Positions 26,562 to 36,161 of a DNA stretch of 64,000 nucleotides are shown here, in pieces; the first letter of the stretch is position 1, and each line of letters begins with the position of its first letter. The DNA is from Ktedonobacter robiniae (GTDB lineage Bacteria > Chloroflexota > Ktedonobacteria > Ktedonobacterales > Ktedonobacteraceae): positions 992,001-1,056,000 of the forward strand of contig NZ_BNJG01000002.1 in assembly GCF_016587375.1 (NCBI RefSeq). The letters run 5' to 3'. Under the pieces are notes generated by a model, which saw only the letters and a list, made by a program, of their open reading frames with translations, had not been told where the DNA came from and did no database searches. The translations under genes were made by a program, and so were the position numbers.

Positions 26562-26600
26562 GGACAAGAGGGGCAAGATAGGAGGACAAGATAGGAAGAC
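26562..26600 (+). repeat. Short tandem repeat before GH9
   Basis: CAAGATAGGA occurs twice at a 13-base period (26574-26583 and 26587-26596), with a degenerate third unit (GGACAAGAGG) just upstream. Significance unknown. Confidence 0.4.
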
Positions 26601-26631
26601 CCAAACAATTTACTCTGTCGTTCTCGCTGTT

Positions 26632-26652
26632 CACAAAATACGAGTATTTGTG
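26632..26652. promoter_or_regulatory. Imperfect palindrome upstream of GH9
   Basis: CACAAAATAC-ga-GTATTTGTG, palindromic apart from one extra A, 60 bp upstream of the GH9 start. Possible operator. Confidence 0.35.
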
Positions 26653-26699
26653 CTGACGTACTCTATGCTACCTGGCGTAGCTGGGTACACTCTGAAAGG

Positions 26700-29120
26700 A
26701 TGCAGAGTTCTATGATGTTGCTCAAGACGCTCGGCACACGCAGGTTGAAACGACCATTTACGATGATCCTACCCCTGCTCTGCGTGTTTCTCCTGGTGGT
26801 TTTTCTCATAGGTCCGTTGCATATCCCAACCGTACATGCTGCTCCAGTCATTAACTATGGGGAAGCCTTACAAAAGAGTATTTACTTTTATGAAGAGCAG
26901 AGTTCCGGCCCTAAACCGTCCTGGAACCGCGTCCCCTGGGTTGGAGACTCCGCCCTGAACGACGGTTCAGACGTTGGTCTTGATCTGACTGGTGGCTGGT
27001 ATGATGCCGGCGACCATGTTAAATTTGGTTTGCCGATGGCCTATAGTGTGACCATGCTCGACTGGGGCATCATCGCGAACCGCAATGCCTATGTCCAGGA
27101 TGGTCAGTTGCAGTATAGCCTGAACAATATCAAGTGGGCCACCGACTACTTTATCAAGGCGCATCCTTCGCCTGACGTATTATATGGCCAGGTTGGTGAC
27201 CCTAATGCGGATCACTCCTTCTGGGGACCAGCAGAGGTTATGCAGATGACTCGCCCCGCATACAAGATCAGTGAGAGCTGCCCAGGCTCAGATCTAGCAG
27301 GCGAGACAGCAGCCGCAATGGCCTCGGCCTCAATTGTTTTTCAAGCGACCGATCCGACCTACGCCAGTACACTCCTCACCCACGCCAAGCAGCTCTACTC
27401 ATTTGCCGACAATTTCCGTGGCAAATACGACTCCTGCATTACTGCCGCCAGCAGCTTCTACACCTCATATAGCGGCTATAATGACGAACTGGTTTGGGGA
27501 GCCCTCTGGCTCTATCTCGCCACGAACGACTCCAGCTATCTCACTAAAGCCGAGAACTATTACAGCAACCTCAGCTATCAGTCACAGACCACCATCCACT
27601 CTTATCAGTGGACGATTAGCTGGGATGATGTCTCCTATGGCTGTTACATCCTGCTGGCACAGCTCACGGGCCAACAGCAGTATAAGGACGACGCCCAGCG
27701 TTTTCTCGATTGGTGGACGGTCGGGGTAAACGGACAGAAGGTTACATATTCTCCTGGTGGCGAGGCATTTCTCAGTCAATGGGGATCGCTGCGCTACGCG
27801 GCCAATACAGCATTCTTAGCCCTTGTCTATGCCGATTACCTGGGAACAAGCAATTCACTGTACTCGCGCTACCATGATTTCGCCGTTCAGCAGGTCAATT
27901 ACATCCTGGGCGCGAACCCGCGCAACTGTAGCTATATGGTCGGCTTCGGCTCATGCTATCCCCAGACACCGCATCATCGTACCTCACATGGCTCATGGGA
28001 CGATAATATCACGGACCCCTCCTACCAGCGCCATATCCTCTACGGTGCTGTGGCTGGTGGTCCCAGTTCAGCTAACGACTCCTTCACCGATAATCGCCAG
28101 GATTATCAGACCAATGAGCCTGCTGACGACTACAACGCGGCCCTCACTGGCGCGCTGGCGCGTCTGTACAGTGAGTATGGTGGCAGTCCGGCGGCTTCAC
28201 TGCCCGACAAGGCCAAAGATGACGATGAGATCTACGCAACGGCCGCCGTTAATGCCTCGGGTACAAATTTTACCGAGATCAAAGCCATCTTCGTCAATAA
28301 GACCGGTTGGCCCGCGCGCGTAACCAGCAATCTCTCCCTGCGCTACTACTTTACGCTGGAGCCAGGAGTGACCCCGAGCATGCTTTCATTGAACACCAAT
28401 TATACCGAGTGTGGAAGCCACCTCTCAGGGCCAACCCAATACTCCGGCAACATCTACTATATAACGGTAAGTTGCGCGGGCACTCCAATCTACCCTGGCG
28501 GGCAGAGCAATTACCAGAAACAGGTACAGTTCCGCATCACCAGCTCGGGAGCGTGGGACCCTACCAACGACTGGTCCTATCAGGGGGTCGCTACGCCTGC
28601 CGGCGCCACTCCAGTCAAGGTCACCAATATTCCGATGTTTGATGGCAGTACGCAGGTCTGGGGCAATACTCCCAACGGGGGCATACCAACGCCCACACCT
28701 ACACCTGGCACTACGCCGACGCCTACACCCACGCCTGGCACTACACCAACTCCCACACCCACACCTGGCACTACGCCAACGCCTACACCCGGGACGAACT
28801 GCAAGGTGCAGTATACGGTGACCAATCAGTGGGCTGGTGGTTTTGGCGCGAACATCGCGATCACCAATACCGGGAGCACGGCGATCAACGGCTGGACGCT
28901 GAAATTCACCTTCCCCAATGGCCAGACGGTCACCCAGGGATGGGGAGGCACTTTCTCGCAGCAGGGCAGTAATGTGACGATTACCAACCTCTCCTATAAC
29001 GGCTCGCTTGCTCCGGGCGCTACTCTGAGCTCCCCTCCGGGCTTTAATGGCTCGTGGAGTGGTAGCAATTCGCTTCCCACTTTCTTTACGCTCAATGGCA
29101 CGACCTGTAGTACCTCCTGA
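26700..29120 (+). CDS. Secreted GH9 endoglucanase with CBM3c and CBM2
   Basis: A modular cellulase of theme-B GH9 type (like Thermobifida Cel9A), often a processive endoglucanase. Signal peptide/anchor region 1-47 (ending VHA-AP) leads into the GH9 domain, with the catalytic base pair D102/D105 in GGWYDAGDHVKFG, the His motif in PHHRTSHGSW and the acid in NEPADDYNAALTGAL. A CBM3c-like domain (from DDDEIYATAAVN, with FVNKTGWPARVTSNLSLRYY) helps feed cellulose chains to the active site. Pro/Thr repeats and a Cys-paired CBM2 follow. Length is 806 residues. The start is 26700 or, with better spacing from GAAAGG, 26712. It is separated from divergent GH48 by the IscB unit. Confidence 0.94.
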   Translation: MQSSMMLLKTLGTRRLKRPFTMILPLLCVFLLVVFLIGPLHIPTVHAAPVINYGEALQKSIYFYEEQSSGPKPSWNRVPWVGDSALNDGSDVGLDLTGGWYDAGDHVKFGLPMAYSVTMLDWGIIANRNAYVQDGQLQYSLNNIKWATDYFIKAHPSPDVLYGQVGDPNADHSFWGPAEVMQMTRPAYKISESCPGSDLAGETAAAMASASIVFQATDPTYASTLLTHAKQLYSFADNFRGKYDSCITAASSFYTSYSGYNDELVWGALWLYLATNDSSYLTKAENYYSNLSYQSQTTIHSYQWTISWDDVSYGCYILLAQLTGQQQYKDDAQRFLDWWTVGVNGQKVTYSPGGEAFLSQWGSLRYAANTAFLALVYADYLGTSNSLYSRYHDFAVQQVNYILGANPRNCSYMVGFGSCYPQTPHHRTSHGSWDDNITDPSYQRHILYGAVAGGPSSANDSFTDNRQDYQTNEPADDYNAALTGALARLYSEYGGSPAASLPDKAKDDDEIYATAAVNASGTNFTEIKAIFVNKTGWPARVTSNLSLRYYFTLEPGVTPSMLSLNTNYTECGSHLSGPTQYSGNIYYITVSCAGTPIYPGGQSNYQKQVQFRITSSGAWDPTNDWSYQGVATPAGATPVKVTNIPMFDGSTQVWGNTPNGGIPTPTPTPGTTPTPTPTPGTTPTPTPTPGTTPTPTPGTNCKVQYTVTNQWAGGFGANIAITNTGSTAINGWTLKFTFPNGQTVTQGWGGTFSQQGSNVTITNLSYNGSLAPGATLSSPPGFNGSWSGSNSLPTFFTLNGTTCSTS

Positions 29121-29176
29121 GCTGCTTCCGGCCAGTTATGGGCTTTAAGAGATTCACCGGGCAATAAGCCAACTGG

Positions 29177-29248
29177 CCCGACGCTACGAGAAAGTACGCG
29201 CCTACATATGGCCTGGATATGTAGGCGCGCACTTTCATAGCGCCGGAC
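29177..29248. terminator. Imperfect long hairpin after GH9
   Basis: The inner 19-bp stem AAAGTACGCGCCTACATAT/ATATGTAGGCGCGCACTTT has one mismatch, with looser outer pairing. It is related to the hairpin at 16901-16983. Confidence 0.65.
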
Positions 29249-29294
29249 CACGCACGCCTGAACCATCTTAGTCTGCTGCGAAAGGAGTTGCGCC

Positions 29295-30224
29295 TTGCTT
29301 ACACGAAACGCGGGTGACGGTCGTTACACCATGCATTGTTTTCTTCTGTCGCTAACGATGCTCTTGCTTTTACAAGCATTTGCCAGTTGTAGCACCGATG
29401 CTCATACGACCTCTCTGCCCCCTGGTCCCACGGCCTCACAGACCCAACCCGTGCCAACTTCTGCGCCACCAGCACCGACTTCAACGTTACAGTCATCAGC
29501 CTTGCATGGGCCGACAAACTTCCTGCTCGCTACGCCCCTCAACTTTTCCAGCGCTGATGGGGCAACAAAGGATAATAATGGAGCAATCACACCCCTGGCT
29601 GCAAATGCCATCAAAACAGAGATCACCGGCGAACTGAAACGCCTCCTCTTTGTGGTCGACAACAGCGATCACGTCAAAGTCTACAGTCCAGGAGCATCGC
29701 CCATAACGGCCCAGGTTACGCTACATACAGATGGTGGCACGGCTATCGACTATACCCAGGTGGTGAACTCCGAGGCGGGCTCCGTCACTATCACGTTTAA
29801 TGGCGTATTGCTCAAGGACCAGATGACGGCCACCTATCAACAGCAATACGCTCCTTCCATCCTCATTAACGCAAGCGCGAGTGCGGTAGTAGTTGCCTTC
29901 ACAACGCAGGTGAGGTGGATAGAAGCAAGGCAGATACCAGCCGCGCCTGGGCATGGGCAATATCAGCACACGAGTAATGGTGGGGTTGCCCTCTCCTGGT
30001 CCGCGGGGCAGAATGCTACGGCGTACAATGTGTATCGCCTGATCTCTGATCATGATCAGCAGTTTCAATTACTGGCTACGGTAAAGGATACCTTGTATAT
30101 CGACAATTCAGTGGAAGCCATACACGATATCAACTTAACCAAGGGGATTACCTATGCCATTTTCTCTCTTGGGCCAACCAGCGTTGAAAATCCCGGTGGT
30201 ATCATCATAGCCGTATCGCAATGA
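29295..30224 (+). CDS. Putative secreted lipoprotein with FN3-like C-terminus
   Basis: A 309-residue exported protein of unknown role. A TTG start at 29295 is chosen because AAAGGAG lies seven bases upstream; an ATG at 29331 has no clear site. The N-terminal hydrophobic segment ends FASCSTD, a near-lipobox Cys, followed by a Ser/Thr/Pro-rich stretch. The C-terminal part (about 215-305) contains VALSWSAGQNATAYNVYR and YIDNSV, the pattern of a fibronectin type III-like beta sandwich. It lies just downstream of GH9 on the same strand, so it may help attach to or sense polysaccharide at the cell surface (inference). Confidence 0.65.
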   Translation: MLTRNAGDGRYTMHCFLLSLTMLLLLQAFASCSTDAHTTSLPPGPTASQTQPVPTSAPPAPTSTLQSSALHGPTNFLLATPLNFSSADGATKDNNGAITPLAANAIKTEITGELKRLLFVVDNSDHVKVYSPGASPITAQVTLHTDGGTAIDYTQVVNSEAGSVTITFNGVLLKDQMTATYQQQYAPSILINASASAVVVAFTTQVRWIEARQIPAAPGHGQYQHTSNGGVALSWSAGQNATAYNVYRLISDHDQQFQLLATVKDTLYIDNSVEAIHDINLTKGITYAIFSLGPTSVENPGGIIIAVSQ

Positions 30225-30310
30225 AAATTCATTTTTGCCTCTTAGGCATCAGGCTCACAACTTTTCAAAAATTTCTCATAACACCACCACAGACCCATCA
30301 ACATGATGGC

Positions 30311-30374
30311 TCCATGCCCGCATCAAGCGCTAGCCATATGCAGATATATGGCTAGCGCTTGATGCGGGCATGGA
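30311..30374. terminator. Bidirectional terminator, 29-bp perfect stem
   Basis: 30311-30339 pairs exactly with 30346-30374 around a 6-base loop, between the convergent lipoprotein gene and the GH-A-like gene. Confidence 0.85.
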
Positions 30375-30380
30375 GGGGAG

Positions 30381-31385
30381 CTAGTGCCCAGCGTAGTAGT
30401 TGGCGACGGCCTTGAAGGCGTCCTTCGGCTCCCATGTCATATCCGGGTAGGTAGAGCCGTGGTTGTTGGCGTAGCTCTTGACAATGCTGAAACTCGCCAG
30501 GTCCAGGTCGTGGCGCGGGCTTTCCTGGTGGATAAGAACAGGCGCGACGAAGGTGAAGATGAAGACGCCCTCGACGCCCGCGCCATCCAGAAGTGTCAGC
30601 ACGTCGCTGAGTTCGCGGGCCTGCACACCCTCGTCGCGCACGTAGTCACCGTTGAGTTGCGGAGGATCCTGCTGGTCAATGATCATGAAGCCCCTGGCCC
30701 CCAGATCTTGCGCTCCCTGGTAGGCACAACACCCAACCTCGGTGATGATGACAGGCTTGTTGAGCGCGAAATAAGGCTTCAGCTTTTCAATGTAGGATGC
30801 TCTGTTGGTGCATTCACGGTAATGGTCAAGGCCGATACAGTCAAACGGCCTCCAATCAGGCCATTCAAGGGGAGCGGCGGCATAGGTCACTTTGCCATGA
30901 AAGACCTGCCTGATCTCTTCGTTCGCTCGCTTGAGGAAGGCATTCAGCTTCCTGGTAGGTTCCCCGCTTTTAATGACCTCAATCAGCCTGGGATGGTTCA
31001 CGCGCTCAAAAATGTCATTGCCTTCCAGAATGCCCTGCATAAAGAGTGTTAGTTCGCAACCAGCGATGAAGATGAGGTCGGGCCACTGCTTGCGCAGGGA
31101 CTCGGCGGCCTCAGCACACCTGACGGTGTAAGCAAGTGTTTCTTGCTCATCGTTATCATGCAGGTGTGGTGAGAGCCAGACCTCTAAGCCCTGCTTGAGC
31201 GCCTCTTCAGCCGCCGCGATCAGCCTGTTCATCTCCGTACCCGATATCCTGACTGCGTTACAATGGAGGTCATTGCGAATAATCTCAAGCTCACGCTGAA
31301 CCACGCTACGTTCAAAACGGGGGCGGGACAGGTATTCGGGAGCGAAGGAGATCCCTACATCATAGTTTATCCCTTTGCGTTGCAT
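30381..31385 (-). CDS. Clan GH-A TIM-barrel protein, possible cytoplasmic glycosidase
   Basis: A 334-residue protein without signal peptide. NAVRISGTEMNRLIAAAEEAL, cited as NAVRISGTEMN, LEVWLSPHLHD, GCELTLFMQG and KPVIITEVGCC follow the strand order of clan GH-A barrels, with E in ITEVG in the nucleophile position and a Glu in GCELT in the acid/base region. I cannot assign a family or substrate. In databases such proteins are often left hypothetical. ATG 31385 is preferred over 31430 because GGGAAGAAG lies upstream and the product begins MQRKGINYDVG. No close operon partners; it ends next to a strong terminator. Confidence 0.6.
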   Translation of the reverse strand: MQRKGINYDVGISFAPEYLSRPRFERSVVQRELEIIRNDLHCNAVRISGTEMNRLIAAAEEALKQGLEVWLSPHLHDNDEQETLAYTVRCAEAAESLRKQWPDLIFIAGCELTLFMQGILEGNDIFERVNHPRLIEVIKSGEPTRKLNAFLKRANEEIRQVFHGKVTYAAAPLEWPDWRPFDCIGLDHYRECTNRASYIEKLKPYFALNKPVIITEVGCCAYQGAQDLGARGFMIIDQQDPPQLNGDYVRDEGVQARELSDVLTLLDGAGVEGVFIFTFVAPVLIHQESPRHDLDLASFSIVKSYANNHGSTYPDMTWEPKDAFKAVANYYAGH

Positions 31386-31439
31386 ACTTCTTCCCTTCTC
31401 TTTGCATTGATATATCAGTAGAGCATGCAATGTATACGT

Positions 31440-31801
31440 TCGTGCATGTAATAGAGTTATTCGCGCCCCTGGCGCTCACTAAGGGAAGACGCAGTGGGTC
31501 GGAGGAAAGCGCTAGCGGCCAAGCTGATGCACATGGTAAATGACTTACGAAGCATGATGACTCTCTGCGTCAGAGAAAATGATGAAAATGGGATAGAATA
31601 CCCAGGAGGCCAACGTGTAGAGGTCGGCTCACAGTGGTGTGCATCAACCCGTCTACGAAGCTGATCCGGGTGCGTCCAGCAGAGCTGATTGTCGCCAGAT
31701 TGAAAGAACTGAGCACGCGTAGGAAATTTGTGTCTTACTTCGCACCTCTCGTTGGTCTCAGCGAAGATGAAGAACGCCTATTGAGAGAGGTAGGAGTTGG
31801 T
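31440..31801 (+). other. Non-coding 5' region of IS110 copy 2, candidate bridge-RNA segment
   Basis: About 360 bases precede the intact IS110 recombinase start with no convincing gene, though an open frame runs in from 31634. In IS110-group elements this region encodes the bridge/seek RNA that pairs with target and donor DNA. Its boundaries and loops cannot be drawn reliably by eye. Confidence 0.4.
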
Positions 31802-33037
31802 ATGCAAGTCGTCCATGAGCGCTGTTGTGGCTTAGATGTGCATAAAAAGACGGTCGTGGCCTGTATTTTGATCACCCTGGCCAATGGAGAAGTTCAGCGT
31901 CATATTCGGACCTTCTCTACCATGACGGCTGGTTTGTTGGCGCTTTCTGATTGGTTGGAGAGCCTGGCCGTCACAGTGATCGCCATGGAATCGACCGGAA
32001 TTTACTGGAGACCGGTGTTTAACTTGTTGGAAGAGGGTCGCAGCGTCATCCTGGTCAATGCTCAGCATATGAAAGCCATTCCAGGTCGCAAGACCGATAT
32101 TAAAGATAGCGAATGGCTCGCCGATTTGTTGCGCCATGGGCTGCTCAAAGCTAGTTTCATTCCTCCGGCCCCTATTCGTGAACTGCGCGATCTCACCAGA
32201 TACCGCAAGAATTTGGTTCAGGAGCGTGCGCGAGAGGTCAATCGTGTGCAAAAAGTGTTGGAAACCGCCAATATCAAGCTCTCCTCGGTAGCAACCGATG
32301 TGTTGGGCAAAAGTGGGCGGGATATGCTCTCTGCATTGATTGAAGGGACCACTGATGCCGAAATCCTCGCCGAGCTAGCGCGTGGGAAATTGCGCAAGCA
32401 GCTTCCTCAATTACAGCAGGCTTTAGATGGTCGTGTCCAGGCCCATCATCGACTCTTACTCAAACATATTCTGGCTCATATCATCTTTCTGGAAGAGACC
32501 TTGGAGCAGCTGCAACAGGAGATTGAGCAACACCTCTGCCCTTTTGAGGAGACCATGACCTTGCTCATGAGCATTCCCGGCATTGCCGCCCTTGCTGCTG
32601 CGGCTATTCTGGCAGAAATTGGCGATGATATGACGCGGTTCCCTTCCGCCAAGCATCTCGCGTCGTGGGCTGGGGTGTGCCCAGGCAACAAGCAAAGTGG
32701 GGGCAAACGGCTCAGCGGCAAGACGACCCAAGGCAATGCCACGTTACGGGCCATTCTGGCAGAAGTGGTCTGGGTGATCTCACACATGAAAGATAACTAT
32801 CTTTCCGCCCAGTACCACCGCTTGGCGCGTCGTCTGGGGAAGAAGAAGGCGGTCGTGGCGGTTTCCCACAGCCTTCTGGTGATCATCTATCACGTGCTCT
32901 CTACCAAGCAACCTTACCGCGATCTGGGGGCAGACTATTTCGAGCAACGAGATAGCACGCGGCTGACCCAACGTTCTGTCCGGCAACTTGAGGCTCTCGG
33001 CTACACAGTGACGCTCGTTCCCAAGGAGGTTGCTTAG
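31802..33037 (+). mobile_element. IS110-family transposase, intact
   Basis: A 411-residue DEDD recombinase. The N-terminal RuvC-like domain holds D12 (GLDVHKK), E63 (AMESTGIYW), D99 and D102 (KTDIKDSEWLADLL). A coiled-coil middle (about 125-240) leads to the Transposase_20 domain with SIPGIAALAAAAILAEIGD and SWAGVCPGNKQSGGKR, which includes the candidate catalytic Ser. Start 31802 is chosen for GTAGGAG upstream and alignment to the IS110 N-terminus; the frame is open back to 31634. It is the intact counterpart of the frameshifted copy at 253-1492, but they are clearly different elements. No terminal inverted repeats were found, as expected for IS110. Confidence 0.92.
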
Positions 33038-33420
33038 CGAGTCGGGTGAGGATTCTGATTTTCATAGGAAGTGAGCGGTTTTTGCCCTCAAAGGTTGACA
33101 TTTGCCCAGAAGGTTGAGCAGTTCAGCCATTGATAGCGGATCAGGCCGCGCCACAAGCCAACATGTGTGGAACGTTTTTGTAAATTCGAGCAGCAGGAGC
33201 GTCCTCTAATTCGGCCTGCTCCCGCTCCGGGGGCGGCACGCTGCCCTGACTAAAGGGGGAATCAGGGCAAGTGAAAACCACCAGTGACCAGGCCGAGGCC
33301 TCGACGATCACCCCGGCCAGGCTAAGCAGCAGCAAGTCACCCCGGCCAGCTCTGGCAACTTGGGGGACACCACCCCACCCCGCCAACTCCCCCGCGTGCG
33401 TGGCTACGCGACGCGAGCAG
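33038..33420. other. Gene-free stretch after IS110
   Basis: 383 bp. The open frame at 33141-33386 (minus) has no recognisable domain and a Pro/Ala-rich biased composition. I see no supported gene. It probably contains the IS right end and decayed sequence. Confidence 0.45.
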
Positions 33421-33957
33421 TTAGAACTGGTGGCGGGTTTGGCTGCGACCTATGGCGAATGCGAAGACCTTGGTGGGTTTGACGGAGAACACGAGGTTCG
33501 AATCTGTGAGAACTCTTTGTTCGTCTTCATCGTAGAGGTAAAAATAACCGTTGCGTACCTGGTATGGCCAGTCTCCATCCCACTTGGTCGCCCACACCGA
33601 GGCTAAGCGTTCGAGCGCGTCCTGGTCGGTGATCCGCACGGCGTCGCCCTCAACCACCACGGTGAGTCCTTCTTTTTTGTGGAACGAGTCGATCTGGTTG
33701 CAGCCGGTCGTCAGAACGACGTGCGGATTTCCACGCAGGTTGGCAGTCTTCTGTGCGGTGTCGGTAGCGGTAAAGTAAAGAGCCTCGTCGTGCCACACGG
33801 CCACGAGCGGCGTGACGTGAGGGCGACCGTCGGCCCGCACTGTTGAGAGCCAAAAGAGCTCGGCTGTTTCCAGCACCCGATGCGTCTCCTCCCATGGCGT
33901 GACCCCTCCGCGTGGGGCGCTGTGTTGGGTGTCGAGTGGTGTGATGGGTTCGTTCAT
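33421..33957 (-). CDS. PNPOx-like split-barrel flavoprotein
   Basis: A 178-residue pyridoxamine 5'-phosphate oxidase-like protein binding FMN or F420. The fold is visible in FWLSTVRADGRPHVTPLVAVWHDEALYF, cited as LSTVRADGRPHVTPLVA and ALYFTATDTAQKTANLRGNP, followed by VVVEGDAVRITD. These cytoplasmic proteins reduce or bind small aromatic or heme-like substrates; this one's substrate is unknown. Its GC-rich codons suggest an actinobacterial origin (inference). Single gene with no partner. Confidence 0.85.
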   Translation of the reverse strand: MNEPITPLDTQHSAPRGGVTPWEETHRVLETAELFWLSTVRADGRPHVTPLVAVWHDEALYFTATDTAQKTANLRGNPHVVLTTGCNQIDSFHKKEGLTVVVEGDAVRITDQDALERLASVWATKWDGDWPYQVRNGYFYLYDEDEQRVLTDSNLVFSVKPTKVFAFAIGRSQTRHQF

Positions 33958-34304
33958 CTAAGAGCTCCTTTCAATAGTTCTGTTTCTCTCGCAGGAAGCG
34001 AGAAGATATCAATCCATTCTCTTTGCGCGAAGGAAAACCGGAAAGGCCAAAAACGACGCACGCAAAGTATTGAACGTCTGATGCTCCAGGTTGAGCATGT
34101 CCTTCCTGCAAATCACATGCAGATGGTGACGAAAGACGTGGTCGAGACAGCGCAGCAGAATCTGATCATCGGACCAGGTTGAGTAGCGCTCTTCCGATGA
34201 GGTGTCACAAAACCGTTCGTTTGATGAGAAAAGGTGGGTCAATGGTTGCTTTCAATCTTGACCCGCCCTTTCTCAAAGCTCGGAAACCTCTCCAGCAGAG
34301 AGCT

Positions 34305-36161
34305 TTATGAATTTGAGGGCTGCGCTCTCTTGTTCTGAATAATGATGAACAGTCCAGTACAGAAGAGAAGGAGGCCAACTGCTATCATGATGATAATGAT
34401 GGGCCACTGATACGGCTCCGGCAGATACAGCGCGAGAAACCAGGAAAGCACCCTCGTACCACTCAGTTTCATCACCATCGGCACTATCCCTTGAGGGATG
34501 AGCGGAATCCAACACGCTGATAAGCAAAGAAGAACTACTTGCCGTTTTGCGGGAGAAAGACCAGAGAGCAAGCCATTCGCGCCTCGGCGCCTGGAGGGGC
34601 TACTCGATCCCGAACGCATCAGATGCAGCAGTTCAGATCCCCGAGCTTCAAGTCGTCGGTAAGCAATACGACCAAGCAACCAGGAGAAAAGAGCACCAGT
34701 AGCAATGCCCACACCAACGCCCGCCCATTGGAGAAGGGCATTGTTCTGTGTCATACCAACCAGCACTACGGAGGCCGCAGGTATGGCTGTTATGGGAACC
34801 AGTACAAGCATAAGGACGGCCTGCCCCATATCGCTACTTGCCTGCAATAGATCCTTTTTTCGCAGATGAGGCTCGGTTCTGGGAACAAGATAGAAGACTG
34901 AGGTCAACAGAAGAAGTCCTGCTGCTCCACCCAGCAATGCTGGAAGCAGCGCCAGCACCCAGGGCCAGGCCCAACTTTGCCCACTCACAGCAGTGCAAAC
35001 AATGGTGAGGACCATTGCTGTCGGGGCAACGACCAGCACCCATGCTGCTTGTCTGCCACGCACATCATAACGCTCTGCATGGGAAACCACCAGGGTGAGC
35101 CAGAGCGCGCTCCCATCTGTCCCGTAGAAGTTGGTGATCATGGCAGCCATGACGATGAAGATTGCACTCACGAAAGGGAGGAAGACTGTGAGGCCTAGCG
35201 CCAGAGGGAGGAAGCAGAAGAGAAGGGCATAGAAGAGTGCAAAATAGAAGTAATACATGCGCATCGGATCACGCAACCAGCTCACAAGCTCTTTGCCAAG
35301 CACTGCGCCTACGGGGGTGGTCGAGAGCAGATGATGTTGGAATACTGCTCCCATCCTCCACTTCGACGGATGAGCTGCTTTTATCGTTGTCGTGCGCCGC
35401 ACAAGCAATGCGCTCCATATCATCAGTAAGAGACCAATGAGTGTCACCTGACAAAAGATTATAGCAGTAGAGAGCAACCAATTCGACCTACTGGCTGCAT
35501 CTATCGCAACAAGCCCCCAACCAGAGGGGAGTGCACGTACTGCCCCAGAAAGCAATGGTGGGAACCCCAGGGTGAGCGCCTGGCTAATGGTTGGAACCAG
35601 TGCCCATCCTGAACCCAAAAGAGCCATGATCGTGGCACTGATGAGAGCGCCAAGAGCGGCACCGATCTGCGAACTCATCGCCTGGTTAAATACTTCGGTT
35701 GTCAAGCGAGAGAGCAGAATAATGAGAACCAGTTGGAGGAAAGCGGCTGGTATGGCGACGATAAGAGGTCCAATGCCTCCTCTGGCACCATAGACAATGA
35801 GACTGGTGAAGGCGACCAGTGTGACGAGTGCTCCAGGTCCTACAAAAGCTGTACCCAGCAACCCCAGAGCTAAGCGACGTGGGGAGATAGGGAGCAACGC
35901 GAAGTGCTCTAGGCGCAGGGTTTGATCCCCACCTCCGAAGAAAATCGGCCCCATGATCCATCCAAGCAGCCAGAGGGAGAATGTCGCTGCAAGCACATCT
36001 ATTGAGAGGCTTTCGAGGCTGAAAGAACGCGTAGCAAGCCAGATGGTCCCTACTGCAACTAGCAGACCGAGGGAGATACCACTGACCAGATTGCTCGCTC
36101 GTTGTGAACTCATGGAGTGTCGTAACACTGACCATTTCATGCGAATCAGAATGCCAACCAT
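34305..36161 (-). CDS. ABC-2 type transporter permease
   Basis: A 618-residue integral membrane protein with about 12 hydrophobic helices spread over its length (for example 30-48, 60-78, 105-125, 135-155, 170-195 and 225-250, with more toward the C-terminus). It lacks catalytic motifs. Its 5' end overlaps the ATPase gene by 16 bp, which indicates translational coupling and a common complex. Such pairs export small molecules, peptides or antibiotics or act in stress tolerance; the cargo is not evident. The duplicated membrane block suggests a fused or large ABC-2 permease. Confidence 0.8.
   Translation of the reverse strand: MVGILIRMKWSVLRHSMSSQRASNLVSGISLGLLVAVGTIWLATRSFSLESLSIDVLAATFSLWLLGWIMGPIFFGGGDQTLRLEHFALLPISPRRLALGLLGTAFVGPGALVTLVAFTSLIVYGARGGIGPLIVAIPAAFLQLVLIILLSRLTTEVFNQAMSSQIGAALGALISATIMALLGSGWALVPTISQALTLGFPPLLSGAVRALPSGWGLVAIDAASRSNWLLSTAIIFCQVTLIGLLLMIWSALLVRRTTTIKAAHPSKWRMGAVFQHHLLSTTPVGAVLGKELVSWLRDPMRMYYFYFALFYALLFCFLPLALGLTVFLPFVSAIFIVMAAMITNFYGTDGSALWLTLVVSHAERYDVRGRQAAWVLVVAPTAMVLTIVCTAVSGQSWAWPWVLALLPALLGGAAGLLLLTSVFYLVPRTEPHLRKKDLLQASSDMGQAVLMLVLVPITAIPAASVVLVGMTQNNALLQWAGVGVGIATGALFSWLLGRIAYRRLEARGSELLHLMRSGSSSPSRRRGANGLLSGLSPAKRQVVLLCLSACWIPLIPQGIVPMVMKLSGTRVLSWFLALYLPEPYQWPIIIIMIAVGLLLFCTGLFIIIQNKRAQPSNS

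Noticed and set aside
33141..33386. 81-codon minus-strand frame after the IS110
   Set aside because: No recognisable domain, no ribosome site and Pro/Ala bias; may be IS debris but cannot be supported as a gene.
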